NCBI GenBank assembly: GCA_029820565.1
Contig: JALGUR010000023.1
Coordinates: 1 to 34,810, forward strand
Origin: Candidatus Zipacnadia bacterium
GTDB lineage: Bacteria > Armatimonadota > Zipacnadia > Zipacnadales > Zipacnadaceae
DNA length: 34,810 nt
Direction of reading: 5' to 3'
Made by a program: the position numbers and the translations under genes. The notes under the pieces are model-generated. The model was not told the DNA's origin, ran no database searches, and saw only the letters and a program-made list of their open reading frames with translations. Positions within the stretch are counted from its first letter, which is position 1. Every line of letters begins with the position of its first letter. Shown here piece after piece: positions 16,692 to 26,050 of the stretch.

Positions 16692-19600
16692 GTGTCTGAC
16701 GATACCATAGCCATCCGGGGTGCTGCCGAGCACAATCTGCGCAGCATTGACCTGGATTTGCCCAAGAATAGTCTGATTGTATTCACTGGAATCAGCGGCT
16801 CGGGCAAATCGTCGCTGGCCTTTGACACCCTGTTTGCTGAGGGCCAGCGCCTCTATGTAGAGTCGCTATCCACTTATGCCCGCCAGTTTCTCCAGCAACT
16901 TCCCCGCCCCCGTGTGGAACAGATTACGGGTCTGGCGCCGGCGGTGGCTATTGACCAGGCCAAGCGGAGCCACAATCCCCGCTCTACTGTGGCCACTATC
17001 ACTGAAATATACGACAACCTGCGGGTGCTGTTCGCGGCGATTGGCCAGCCGCACTGCCCTCAGTGTGGCCGACCAATAGGAGCGCAGAGCCGAGAGAGCA
17101 TCATTGAGCGGATTATGGCGGTGGCCGCCTCCCAACAAGTGCGCATATTGGCACCGGTGCATCGCGGCCGCAAGGGCCAGTTCAGAGAATTTTTCGCCGA
17201 CTTTCGCAAACAAGGCTATGCCCGGGCTCGCGTGGATGGGCGCTTTATCAGGCTGGACGATCCGCCTGTCTTAGATCGCTACCGTCGCCACGATATTGAC
17301 ATCGTCGTAGATCGCCTCCCCTCAGGTAGCACCTCGCGCAGCCGCATCGCCGAGGGTGTTGATCTGGCCTTCGCTCTGGCCGAGGGGAACGTAGTCATTA
17401 CTACCGAAGACGGCGATGAGGTCCTGCTCAGCCGCAATTTCACCTGCACCCACTGCCAGCAGAGTTTTCCTGAGCCTACTCATACCTCCTTCTCGTTCAA
17501 CAGTCCCCGGGGAATGTGCCCCACTTGCGAGGGCCTGGGCACTGCCAAGACTATTGACCCAGAGTTACTGATAGAGCATCCTGAAAAGTCACTGGACGAT
17601 GGCGCTGTACCGCTGTTGCGCTCGTTGCGCGGGGGGACCCGTCGCCGCCACTGGTACCAGGGCGCGGCCGACCACTATGGCTTCACCCTACACACCCCTT
17701 GGCAGGACCTGACCAAAGACCAGCAGCAGGTGCTGTTATACGGATCCGGCGGTGAATTGATTGAGTACTACTATTGCCACCCGCGACACGGCTGGGAGTG
17801 GCGGCATGCTGACACCTGGGAAGGCATTATTCCCCGGCTGATGCGTCGCTACAAGCAGGCGACCTCTTGGTTGCTACGGCGCAACTTTGAACAAGTTATT
17901 AGGGAAAAAGTTTGCCCTGACTGCCAGGGCCAGCGGCTGCGGCCTGAGAGCCTGGCCGTCACCGTCGGCGGCCAGTCCATTGCTGAAATTACTGCGATGA
18001 CTGTGACCGAAGCCACAGATTTCTTCAATAACCTGCAACTGACTGACACTGAGCAGATTATCGCCGAGGATGCCCTGAAGGAAATCACGCGACGCCTGTC
18101 ATTTCTGGAACAGGTCGGGTTGCATTACCTGACTCTGGACCGAACGGCACCTACTCTGGCCGGCGGTGAGGCTCAGCGCATCCGCCTGGCCAGTCAGGTA
18201 GGCAGCGGCCTGGTGGATTGCCTGTATGTACTGGACGAGCCCAGCATCGGCCTGCACTACCGCGACCAGGGCCGGCTGCTGGCGACTCTCAAGGAACTTC
18301 GTGATTTGGACAATACCGTCATCGTAGTGGAACACGACGAGCAGACCATACTTAGTGCTGACTATGTAGTGGATTTTGGCCCCGGCGCGGGTGCTGAGGG
18401 AGGGCAGATTGTCGCCCAGGGCCCACCCAGTGAGATCAAAAAGAATCGCCACTCGCTGACTGGACAATATCTAACCGGGCGGCTACAGATTCCCACCCCT
18501 TCCCAGCGCCGCGATGGGAACGGCGCCTGGCTGAGCATCCACGGCGCTTCTCATAATAATCTTAAGAATCTGGATGTAGATTTCCCGTTAGGGCGGTTCA
18601 TCTGCGTGACTGGCGTATCGGGTTCGGGCAAGAGTTCGCTGGTTGCCGACACCTTGCATCCCGCTCTGGCTAAGCAACTTCAGGGTGCACAGAGCGAAGC
18701 GGGCGAGTATGAGAGCCTGTCGGGGCTGGAAGAAGTAGACAAAGTTATTCTGATTGACCAGTCACCTATTGGTCGCACGCCCCGCAGCAATCCCGCCACC
18801 TATACCGGTGTCTTTGACCACATCCGCCGCCTCTATGCGCAATTGCCGGAGTCGCGTGCTCGCGGCTATAAGCCGGGGCGGTTCAGTTTCAATGTCAAAG
18901 AGGGGCGCTGCTCACAGTGTCAGGGATATGGGGCGATAAAGTTAGAGTCGGATTTTCTGGCCGATGTCTGGGTACAGTGTGAACGGTGTGGTGGAGCGCG
19001 GTTTGACCGGGAAACCCTTTCCATTGAGTACAACGGTGCAAACATTGCTGAAGTGCTTGATATGGAAGTGAGCCGAGCCGTCGAGCACTTTGCTAATATT
19101 CCGCGGATAAGCCGCATATTGCAAGTACTGGTTGATGTCGGCCTGGGCTATATCAAACTGGGTCAGCCGGCGACTACGCTTTCGGGTGGCGAGGCCCAAC
19201 GGGTTAAGTTAGCCAAAGAATTGTCCCGACCTCAGACCGGTCGCTGCCTTTATATCCTGGATGAACCTACGACGGGTCTACATTTCGAGGATGTCAAGCG
19301 CCTCCTGCAGGTGCTGCACCGCTTTGTGGATGGGGGTAACACCGTAGTTGTGGTGGAACATCATCCTGACATCATCAAGACTGCTGACCACATAATTGAC
19401 CTGGGGCCGGAAGGCGGTGAAGATGGGGGAGAGGTGGTCGCGACGGGGACGCCTGAAGAAGTAGCCGACTGCCCGCAGTCGTACACGGGCCAGATGCTGC
19501 GCCAGTTTCTGGCTCGCAAACAGCACCGCCCTCAGCCGGTGGGTTCCCGACGGCTAAGCAGTCGGTCTAAGACCGGGGCTATTGAGGTCTGGGGAGCGCG

Positions 19601-22600
19601 CGAGCACAATCTCAAGAACGTTGACGCCCGCATTCCCCGGCGACAGATGACTGTCTTCTCGGGTGTGTCTGGTTCCGGGAAGACCTCACTGGCAATAGAT
19701 ACCGTCTACGCTGAGGGCCAGCGGCGCTTTGTTGAGTCCCTGTCCTCGTATGCCCGCCAGTTTGTCTCGGAGATGCCTAAGCCCAAAGTGGACCGAGTGG
19801 CGGGGCTGTCGCCGGCTATCGCCATTGACCCGCGTAACACCGTGCAGACCCCCCGCTCTACGGTGGGCACGGTCACCGAGATATACGACTATCTGCGGGT
19901 GCTGTACTCCCGCCTGGCCACACCGCACTGCCCGAAGTGCGGCAGCGACCTGGGGGCCGCCTCAGTCGCCGATATTGTGGACCGCATAATCAGCGAGTTC
20001 TGGCGCCAGGGCATGCTCATTTTGGCTCCCCTGCGCCTATTACCCACTGAGGAGTACGAAGTGGTATTCCAGCGGCTTGTGCGCCAGGGCTGGGCACGGG
20101 TCCGCATAGATGGTGAGGTCAACCGCTTGCCCTTAGATTTCACCATTGACCGCCGCCAGCATCATCAGGTGGAAGTAGTAGTTGATCGGCTCCGGCCTGC
20201 AAAAAAGCGGCGCACGCGGATTGCGGAAGCGGTGGAAGCCGCCTTGGGCATCTCCCAGGGCCAGGTGATTGTGGCTCGCACCGCCGCGCAGGAGCCTACC
20301 GAAGTTAGCCTGGCTACCGAACTGTCCTGCCCTAACTGCGGCATCGCTTATGAGCAGCTAACGCCGCGCAGTTATTCGTTTAACCATGCCCAGGGCTGGT
20401 GCCCGCAGTGTCAGGGCCTGGGCACCGAGCAGGGCGTGGATTTGCGAGTGGTGGTGCCCGATGAGGGCAAGTCGCTGGCCGAAGGGGCGGTCAGCCTCTG
20501 GGGGCCACTGGTGCAAGGCAGCATGCTACAGCGGCTGCTGCAAGCAGTCGGTAAAGGTACGGGATTCACCCTCAACCAGCCGCTGTCCACCTTGACCGAC
20601 GAGCAACGCGATGTCCTGTTCTTGGGCAGTGATGACGACTTTCGGGTTGATGGGATGACGGTCAGATTCACAGGTTTGGTAAATGGAGTGGAGTCGGCCG
20701 CCCGCATGGGAGAAGATTTCGGGCGCAAGTTTGCCCGCGCCTGGGCCCAGGTGCCCTGCTCGACCTGTGAGGGCAGTCGCTTGCGCCCTGAACCGGCAGC
20801 CAGCGAATTCCGCGGGTACACGCTCCCGCAACTGTGTAGTCTTTCGCTCCAGGAATGCCGGGCATTCTTTGATAACCTGGAGTTGACCCCCGCTGAGCGT
20901 CAGCGCGCCGGCCAGATACCCGACGAGATGCAAAGTCGGTTGCGCTTTTTGGTGGAAGTAGGCCTGGAATACCTCACACTGAACCGAGGGGCGGCGACCC
21001 TTTCGGGCGGAGAAGCGCAGCGAGTGAAACTGGCCGGCCAACTCGGCACCGGGCTGACGGGAGTGCTCTATGTCCTGGATGAGCCTACAGTCGGCGTCCA
21101 CCCCCGGGATAACGAGCGGATGCTGAAGGCGCTGAAATCGCTGCGTGACCTGGGCAATAGTCTGGTGGTGGTCGAGCATGACCCCCAGACGCTGCGCGAG
21201 GCCGACTACATAGTGGACTTTGGACCCGGGGCCGGACCTGACGGCGGCCAAATAGTAGCCACCGGCACGCGCCGTGCCCTGCGGCGGCGGACCTCGCCGA
21301 CTGGCCGGTATCTTTCGGGCCGTCTGGCCGTACCCATTCCCTGGCCGCGCCGCAACCTGCCGGCCCAACAGGATGGTTGGCTCACGATTCAGGAGGCTAC
21401 CCATCACAACCTCAAGAATATTGATGTGGAAATCCCCCTGCAATCGCTGGTTTGTGTCACCGGGCCTTCCGGCTCGGGAAAGAGTTCGTTAATTGAGGAC
21501 ATTCTGTACCCCGAACTGGCCTGGCGGCTGCACGGGAGAGCGACCAATCCCGGCTATCATCGCGACATCCTGGGCGCCGAGAATTTGGGTAAAGTCATCA
21601 ATATTGACCAGGCGCCCATTGGCCAGTCGCCCCGCTCCAATCCCGCGACCTATGTGGGGATATTTGACCTGATTCGCGAGTTCTATTCCAAACTCCCCGA
21701 GGCCCGCCGCCAAGGATATACCCCGGGCTGGTTCAGTTTCAACAAGCCCGGTGGACGCTGTGAAGCCTGCCGGGGGATGGGGGCGGTGCGGGTGGATATG
21801 CACTTTTTGCCCGCGGTCTGGGTCACTTGTGAGGAGTGTGAGGGACGGCGCTTCAAGCCCGAAACTCTCCAGGTCAAGTACCAGAATAAGAACATTGCTG
21901 ATATCTTAGAGATGACTGCCGGTGAAGCCCTGGGGCTGTTTGAGCATTTCCCGCGCCTGCGGCGGATGCTCCAAATTGTCTGTGATGTGGGGCTGGATTA
22001 TCTGCCTTTGGGGCAGGCGGCCCCGACGCTGTCGGGCGGCGAGGCCCAGCGGGTGAAATTGGCGCGAGAATTAGTGCGGCCCAGTCGGGGCCATACTCTG
22101 TATCTGCTGGACGAACCTACTACCGGCCTGCATCCGGCTGACATAATCAAACTGCTAAGCGTCCTGAATTGCCTGGTGGACGCGGGCAATACAGTGGTGG
22201 TTATTGAACACAATCTGGACGTAATCAAGACGGCCGATTATGTCATTGATTTGGGTCCCGGTGGGGGAGAGGAGGGAGGCTATTTGGTAGTTAGTGGTCG
22301 GCCGGAAGATGTCGCTGACAATCATCAATCGCCGACTGCTCCGTACTTGGAGCAGGTATTAGAGACGAGTCCCAGGTGCGACCGGCAGACGCTGACTGCG
22401 GCCCGGCGAGAGCCCGTGCGGGCCAGGGCGAAGGTGGCGGAAATAGGGGAGGGCGTGGCTACCCCCTGGGAGCGCGACCCGGTAGCCTGGCATGCGCAAC
22501 AGCGAAAAACAGCCGCCGGTGTAGAGCGGGCCTGGCAAGGTGAAGCGCTCCTCGTGCTGCGCGAACTGATTGAGAATCTGCCGCAGCCGCCCGAGCAGGA

Positions 22601-22952
22601 CTGGCAGCATCCTGATTGCGTGGAATTTGGCGGGCGCTCGGGTGGCGACTGGTGGGCGCGGGCGCGGACTAATAAGAGATGGTACCTGGACCTGCAATTC
22701 CGCACCGAAAAAGGTCGGTTTGATGAAGCCGAATTGGCCCGCCAACTGGCCCTACCTACCTGGAATGAGATTGAGGACCTGCCCAAGTATGGGGAAGGCT
22801 CGCGGGTCCGCGTCCATACCCGCGCCGCGGACTACGATCGCGTGGCCCTGCAAATCCATCAGACCCAGGACCTGACCAGCGGCGAATTCAAGCGCTTCCT
22901 GGCGGCGTGCTATGAGGGCTATCGGCGCAAGACCGGAGGCGATGAGCAGTGA
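16692..22952 (+). CDS. uvrA: Tandem double-length UvrA (excinuclease ABC subunit A) with extra C-terminal domain
   Basis: 2086 residues, about twice the usual 940-960. Module 1 (1 to about 960) and module 2 (about 962-1895) are each complete UvrA units. Four Walker A motifs carry Lys39, Lys647, Lys997 and Lys1597. Four signature motifs start at 489, 830, 1437 and 1780; the first reads LAGGE, the others LSGGE. Walker B elements are of the type LYVLDEP. Each module keeps CxxC zinc pairs (HCPQC, CTHC, CSQC, CERC; HCPKC, CPNC, CEAC, CEEC). A 180-residue extension (about 1905-2086) follows, rich in Trp and charges, not a standard UvrA part. UvrA recognises damaged DNA and loads UvrB. Double-length UvrA is known in Chlamydiae. 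The start is GTG after GAGG. The stop overlaps the next gene. Confidence 0.95.
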   Translation: MSDDTIAIRGAAEHNLRSIDLDLPKNSLIVFTGISGSGKSSLAFDTLFAEGQRLYVESLSTYARQFLQQLPRPRVEQITGLAPAVAIDQAKRSHNPRSTVATITEIYDNLRVLFAAIGQPHCPQCGRPIGAQSRESIIERIMAVAASQQVRILAPVHRGRKGQFREFFADFRKQGYARARVDGRFIRLDDPPVLDRYRRHDIDIVVDRLPSGSTSRSRIAEGVDLAFALAEGNVVITTEDGDEVLLSRNFTCTHCQQSFPEPTHTSFSFNSPRGMCPTCEGLGTAKTIDPELLIEHPEKSLDDGAVPLLRSLRGGTRRRHWYQGAADHYGFTLHTPWQDLTKDQQQVLLYGSGGELIEYYYCHPRHGWEWRHADTWEGIIPRLMRRYKQATSWLLRRNFEQVIREKVCPDCQGQRLRPESLAVTVGGQSIAEITAMTVTEATDFFNNLQLTDTEQIIAEDALKEITRRLSFLEQVGLHYLTLDRTAPTLAGGEAQRIRLASQVGSGLVDCLYVLDEPSIGLHYRDQGRLLATLKELRDLDNTVIVVEHDEQTILSADYVVDFGPGAGAEGGQIVAQGPPSEIKKNRHSLTGQYLTGRLQIPTPSQRRDGNGAWLSIHGASHNNLKNLDVDFPLGRFICVTGVSGSGKSSLVADTLHPALAKQLQGAQSEAGEYESLSGLEEVDKVILIDQSPIGRTPRSNPATYTGVFDHIRRLYAQLPESRARGYKPGRFSFNVKEGRCSQCQGYGAIKLESDFLADVWVQCERCGGARFDRETLSIEYNGANIAEVLDMEVSRAVEHFANIPRISRILQVLVDVGLGYIKLGQPATTLSGGEAQRVKLAKELSRPQTGRCLYILDEPTTGLHFEDVKRLLQVLHRFVDGGNTVVVVEHHPDIIKTADHIIDLGPEGGEDGGEVVATGTPEEVADCPQSYTGQMLRQFLARKQHRPQPVGSRRLSSRSKTGAIEVWGAREHNLKNVDARIPRRQMTVFSGVSGSGKTSLAIDTVYAEGQRRFVESLSSYARQFVSEMPKPKVDRVAGLSPAIAIDPRNTVQTPRSTVGTVTEIYDYLRVLYSRLATPHCPKCGSDLGAASVADIVDRIISEFWRQGMLILAPLRLLPTEEYEVVFQRLVRQGWARVRIDGEVNRLPLDFTIDRRQHHQVEVVVDRLRPAKKRRTRIAEAVEAALGISQGQVIVARTAAQEPTEVSLATELSCPNCGIAYEQLTPRSYSFNHAQGWCPQCQGLGTEQGVDLRVVVPDEGKSLAEGAVSLWGPLVQGSMLQRLLQAVGKGTGFTLNQPLSTLTDEQRDVLFLGSDDDFRVDGMTVRFTGLVNGVESAARMGEDFGRKFARAWAQVPCSTCEGSRLRPEPAASEFRGYTLPQLCSLSLQECRAFFDNLELTPAERQRAGQIPDEMQSRLRFLVEVGLEYLTLNRGAATLSGGEAQRVKLAGQLGTGLTGVLYVLDEPTVGVHPRDNERMLKALKSLRDLGNSLVVVEHDPQTLREADYIVDFGPGAGPDGGQIVATGTRRALRRRTSPTGRYLSGRLAVPIPWPRRNLPAQQDGWLTIQEATHHNLKNIDVEIPLQSLVCVTGPSGSGKSSLIEDILYPELAWRLHGRATNPGYHRDILGAENLGKVINIDQAPIGQSPRSNPATYVGIFDLIREFYSKLPEARRQGYTPGWFSFNKPGGRCEACRGMGAVRVDMHFLPAVWVTCEECEGRRFKPETLQVKYQNKNIADILEMTAGEALGLFEHFPRLRRMLQIVCDVGLDYLPLGQAAPTLSGGEAQRVKLARELVRPSRGHTLYLLDEPTTGLHPADIIKLLSVLNCLVDAGNTVVVIEHNLDVIKTADYVIDLGPGGGEEGGYLVVSGRPEDVADNHQSPTAPYLEQVLETSPRCDRQTLTAARREPVRARAKVAEIGEGVATPWERDPVAWHAQQRKTAAGVERAWQGEALLVLRELIENLPQPPEQDWQHPDCVEFGGRSGGDWWARARTNKRWYLDLQFRTEKGRFDEAELARQLALPTWNEIEDLPKYGEGSRVRVHTRAADYDRVALQIHQTQDLTSGEFKRFLAACYEGYRRKTGGDEQ

Positions 22953-23584
22953 CAACGCAGTTCCCCGCCCGCCTGCTGTTTGAGGTCACCGCCGATTGCG
23001 CTTATGTGGTTGACCCCTGGTCGGTAGCTCCGAGCCAGTGGGGGCCGGCTTTGCCCCCGCTCGGCGAGTTAGATGGCGCTCCGCCTTTTGCTCAGGTATA
23101 CGTGGCCTGGAACAACGAGGGCCTCTATGTAGCGGCGCAAATCCCCAAGCAGGGCCCGATAGTAGGCAATCGTCGCCGTCCGACCTCCGGGGATGGGATG
23201 CAACTGTGGGTGGATACGCAGCCTGAGCAGTCCGGCCACCGCGCCACGCGCTACTGCCATCACTTTGTCATCCTGCCCAGAGCGCCCGGTGTCGCAGGCC
23301 CGCTCGCCTGGCAGCAGCAGATCCGCCGCGCCCGCAGCCGCCCGCCGCTGTGCGACGCTGAGGATATAGAAGTTGAGGTGTCGCGCGAGGAGGGCCAATA
23401 TCTGCTACAAGTGGGCTTAACCTCGGCGGCGCTCAATGGATTTGAGCCGCATGAGCACAGCGAAATCGGGTTCAACTATCTAATCCACGATACCGCCGCC
23501 GGCCGCCAACTGTGGAGCTGCCCCGCTCAGGTCCCCTACCAGCGCGACCCGACCTTCTGGGGCCGTCTGCGGTTGGTCCGTTAG
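22949..23584 (+). CDS. CBM9/DOMON-like beta-sandwich protein coupled to uvrA
   Basis: 211 residues from GTG 22949. The GTGA overlap with the uvrA stop implies translational coupling. There is no signal peptide, so the protein should be cytosolic. The central stretch YVAWNNEGLYVAAQI followed by GDGMQLWVDTQ matches CBM9-like/DOMON-type beta-sandwich proteins, and a conserved-looking cluster HRATRYCHHFVILP follows. These folds usually bind carbohydrate or haem outside the cell, so a cytosolic copy fused to a repair gene by overlap is unusual. It ends by sharing bases with the stop of the convergent downstream gene (TTAG). Function unknown; an accessory to nucleotide excision repair is inference. 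Confidence 0.8.
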   Translation: MTTQFPARLLFEVTADCAYVVDPWSVAPSQWGPALPPLGELDGAPPFAQVYVAWNNEGLYVAAQIPKQGPIVGNRRRPTSGDGMQLWVDTQPEQSGHRATRYCHHFVILPRAPGVAGPLAWQQQIRRARSRPPLCDAEDIEVEVSREEGQYLLQVGLTSAALNGFEPHEHSEIGFNYLIHDTAAGRQLWSCPAQVPYQRDPTFWGRLRLVR

Positions 23585-24420
23585 GGTTTCCAGATGACGT
23601 AGGTTTCCGGGTCCATTATCTGCTGGACGTGCCCGTCGGCAAAGCCGAAAATGTTGCCCTCCGGATGCCGCGGCGGATCCGGCAGGCTCTCGCCGGTGCC
23701 GGTAGCGTTCCTGGTGCCCAGAGTGGATTCAAAGAATACAACTGTCTGAGCCGGAAATTGAATATCCTCTCGTGAGAGACCAGCCAGATTCTTGTTGAAG
23801 GCGTAGCCGTACTGGTCGAACGGTACTGCTGGACAATGGAACAGCGATTCGTTCCTCACATATGGCTCTAAGACATCACACCATTTATTAGCTGGCGGGA
23901 AGTACTCATCAAAGTCCTGGGCATACATCAGCCCAGCCAGGGCTAACTGCTTCAGGTCCGACATAGACGCCTCAGTGTGTAACGATTCCTCACTTTTGCC
24001 GGTAGCCGCCTTCCACGTGCTCAATAGGTCCACCCGCCACGCCTCGCCAACCCGCACGAGTTTCACCGACAGGGAGGGCAAGGCCGTGAGCACCATCAGG
24101 CTTTGTGTCTGCACCCGGGCCCCGCGAGACGACCGTTCTTCGAGTCGCGCGGCACATTGCGGCTGGCGCAGATGTGAGTCTAGGTCGGCCACCATGCATG
24201 CCTCACAGCTTCCGATGAAGTCAGGCCACAACTTCTTTACGACGCGGTAGCACATGTCTCTTCCCGGGCGTCCCCGGACTAGCCCTTCTACAAACTGCGC
24301 GGCTATCTCATGCGGCTCAGTGGGCAGTTTCTGAGGCTCCTGCGCCCAGACGCTGCCGGGCCCCAACACCGTAATCCCCACACAGATCAGTATGACTACC
24401 AACATCCTCGCGCATTTCAT
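23581..24420 (-). CDS. Secreted protein with pseudopilin-like H-X9-DG C-terminus (DUF1559-like)
   Basis: About 279 residues. A cleavable signal peptide (ARMLVVILICVGITVLG, ending VWAQ) replaces the prepilin leader usual in this group. The N-terminal half (about 25-150) is Cys-containing and unrecognised. The second half contains LKQLALAGLMYAQDFDEYFP, CPAVPFDQYGYAFN and the terminal HPEGNIFGFADGHV, the H-X9-DG motif common in Planctomycetota, Lentisphaerota and Armatimonadota. Three consecutive ATG codons (24426, 24423, 24420) follow GGAGGAGGA directly; the third has the best spacing. Its stop overlaps the stop of the convergent CBM9-like gene. Likely periplasmic or surface-located. Function unknown. 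Confidence 0.8.
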   Translation of the reverse strand: MKCARMLVVILICVGITVLGPGSVWAQEPQKLPTEPHEIAAQFVEGLVRGRPGRDMCYRVVKKLWPDFIGSCEACMVADLDSHLRQPQCAARLEERSSRGARVQTQSLMVLTALPSLSVKLVRVGEAWRVDLLSTWKAATGKSEESLHTEASMSDLKQLALAGLMYAQDFDEYFPPANKWCDVLEPYVRNESLFHCPAVPFDQYGYAFNKNLAGLSREDIQFPAQTVVFFESTLGTRNATGTGESLPDPPRHPEGNIFGFADGHVQQIMDPETYVIWKP

Positions 24421-24426
24421 CATCAT

Positions 24427-24435
24427 TCCTCCTCC
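24427..24435 (-). promoter_or_regulatory. Strong Shine-Dalgarno abutting a triple ATG
   Basis: GGAGGAGGA on the minus strand lies directly before ATGATGATG. Spacing is 0, 3 or 6 bases for the three starts, so the third (24420) is the most credible. Confidence 0.65.
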
Positions 24436-24479
24436 AAACTGAGAATGGACGCCAAACCAGCGATAACGGTGGTCGTCTA

Positions 24480-24507
24480 CTTATATAGTGTACCCTCTGA
24501 CACTGAA
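24480..24507 (-). promoter_or_regulatory. Weak candidate promoter of the H-X9-DG gene
   Basis: On the minus strand TTCAGT, 16 bases, then TATAAG precede the gene within an AT-rich stretch. Only a partial match to the consensus, with no further support. Confidence 0.25.
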
Positions 24508-24541
24508 TCTATCTGTTAGAGAACGCCACTACTTATGACTA

Positions 24542-25192
24542 CTAAGCCAGCACGGTGGTGCGGATTATGCGGAAGGAGTAGTGACCGTCGTCGGGATAGT
24601 TGTCACTGCGCCAGTGGGGAATCTCGCAGCCGCCCGAGACAATCACCTGGCGTGAAGGGGGAATCTCAAATAGCGCGCTGCTCATACCCGCCATCGGGAA
24701 CTCCGCGGACGTGCAGCGGAAAGAATGGTCTTTCAGATAAGGGTTCTGCGCTACTTTGTCTTCCGGGATGGGCCGGGAGGTCTGGTGAGGTTCGGCCCAT
24801 TGGTCAATGCGTAAGTGCATCCCCCATAGTCCGTTGATGCGAAAGCGCACCGGCATTACCTCTTCTACCTCATTGTCGCGCCGAAATCCCGCGCAAGGCT
24901 CGCATTCCAGGGTAACGTATCCGGGCGGCGTACATGCGCTGCCGATGACCACCACGCGGACTATAGGCTGCTCCTCTTCAATGATGATGCCGTCGGCTGG
25001 ACGCCGCTCAGTCTGGGGCCAATAGGAGTTAATTGGGTTCATCTCCAGGCCGTGAAACTCGCCGCAGTTGTAGATGCGGTCCACGGTAACGTTCTCGTAG
25101 TTGAACGGGTGGCGGTACTGGAACGTGCGGGTTATCAACTCTTCTTTCTCCATTACCTCATCAGGATATGGGGCGACTTTCTTCTCACTCAT
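24542..25192 (-). CDS. Conserved-looking hypothetical protein, 216 residues
   Basis: No family recognised. The start is supported by AAGGAG 8 bases before the ATG. The protein is soluble, without signal or membrane segment, and beta-rich by appearance. It has six cysteines: Cys43, Cys87, Cys97, Cys100, Cys160 and Cys189, including the pair CEPC at 97-100. Trp- and Pro-containing turns such as NGLWGMHLRIDQW and GGCEIPHWRSDNYPDDGHY suggest a compact fold. The CxxC pair could bind metal or be redox active. Neighbours are a thioredoxin lipoprotein gene upstream, 88 bases away, and the H-X9-DG gene downstream, all on the minus strand. Confidence 0.75.
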   Translation of the reverse strand: MSEKKVAPYPDEVMEKEELITRTFQYRHPFNYENVTVDRIYNCGEFHGLEMNPINSYWPQTERRPADGIIIEEEQPIVRVVVIGSACTPPGYVTLECEPCAGFRRDNEVEEVMPVRFRINGLWGMHLRIDQWAEPHQTSRPIPEDKVAQNPYLKDHSFRCTSAEFPMAGMSSALFEIPPSRQVIVSGGCEIPHWRSDNYPDDGHYSFRIIRTTVLA

Positions 25193-25280
25193 CGTTCGTT
25201 CTCCTTAGTTTTAGTATTGGCTTACAGCGCGGGACACAGCAAAGAGTACGCAAATGGAACACAAGCACACCGGGCACCGG

Positions 25281-25820
25281 CTACTCGGCCAGAAACTTAT
25301 CTATCTCGGCTTTGTACTCTCCTTTGGATCGCAGGCCCAGCATCTGGTGGATTTCTTCGCCGTCCCGGAAGAAAATCAGGCAGGGAATAGCCCGGATTTT
25401 ATATTTGTTGGCTATTAGCCTGCTGTCATCCACATTCAGGGCGGCGAATTTAACCTGCCCGGCATATTCTTGAGCGAATTCGTGCAGTATCGGTTTGACC
25501 GGCTTGCACGGGGCACACCACTCGGCCCAGAAATCTACCACCACCAGTGTCTCGGCCTTGAGGACCTCTTGCTCGAAGTTACCCGAGTTTACCTCAATAA
25601 CCTCCGCCTTCTCCGAGGTAGTGGCCGGCTCAGCAGCCGGCGGTTCCTCACTGGCTGGTGGAGCAGGTTTTGGTGGAGGTGGCGGAGGGGGGGCAGGGTT
25701 GGGGGCTTGCGTTTCACAGCCGACTATCAGGAGAGCAAATGCCAGCAGCACTATGGTGATGGCAAGACGGCTTGGAGGTATCAGTAAACGGGGTAGATCT
25801 GGTGTCAACAAATGAATCAC
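25281..25820 (-). CDS. Membrane-anchored thioredoxin lipoprotein
   Basis: About 176-179 residues. The export signal ends in the lipobox IVGC (Cys35), predicting a lipid-anchored protein. A Pro/Ala/Glu-rich spacer (about 39-68) follows, then a complete thioredoxin domain (about 75-179) with VVVDFWAEWCAPCKPVKP. The active site is WCAPC where WCGPC is usual. The cis-Pro loop is AIPCLIFF, with a Cys after the Pro where Thr is usual. The protein would act on disulfides outside the cytoplasmic membrane. The start is either GTG 25820 or, with better spacing from AAGGA, TTG 25811. Confidence 0.9.
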   Translation of the reverse strand: MIHLLTPDLPRLLIPPSRLAITIVLLAFALLIVGCETQAPNPAPPPPPPPKPAPPASEEPPAAEPATTSEKAEVIEVNSGNFEQEVLKAETLVVVDFWAEWCAPCKPVKPILHEFAQEYAGQVKFAALNVDDSRLIANKYKIRAIPCLIFFRDGEEIHQMLGLRSKGEYKAEIDKFLAE

Positions 25821-26050
25821 ATCCTTGTAAGCAAGTTTAGTGTATCTCAGGCTCTGTCACCGCAGTGACTGACAACCTATGGCTACCAGTCTATGCAATC
25901 TGACGGCTTTTGTCAAACTTCTGCATCGGCCAGAGAGGGAAGAGTTGCCCTTAGCGCGAAGTGTATTGTCTGCGAGTTGTCACTTTATGGTGGCAAATCC
26001 CGATCGTGCCGACCAGACCACGACAGGGGACCGAAAGGAGCAGTAATTAG
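25821..26050. other. Divergent intergenic region
   Basis: About 230 bases separate the minus-strand thioredoxin gene from the plus-strand methyltransferase-like gene. It should hold both promoters. No convincing -35/-10 pair, operator palindrome, riboswitch or tRNA was found by eye. Confidence 0.5.

Noticed and set aside
20526-21443. Long minus-strand open frame of about 305 codons inside uvrA
   Set aside because: It lies opposite the third ATPase unit of UvrA, whose motifs are intact in the plus frame. It has no ribosome site or recognisable domain. Long antisense frames are expected in GC-rich coding DNA.
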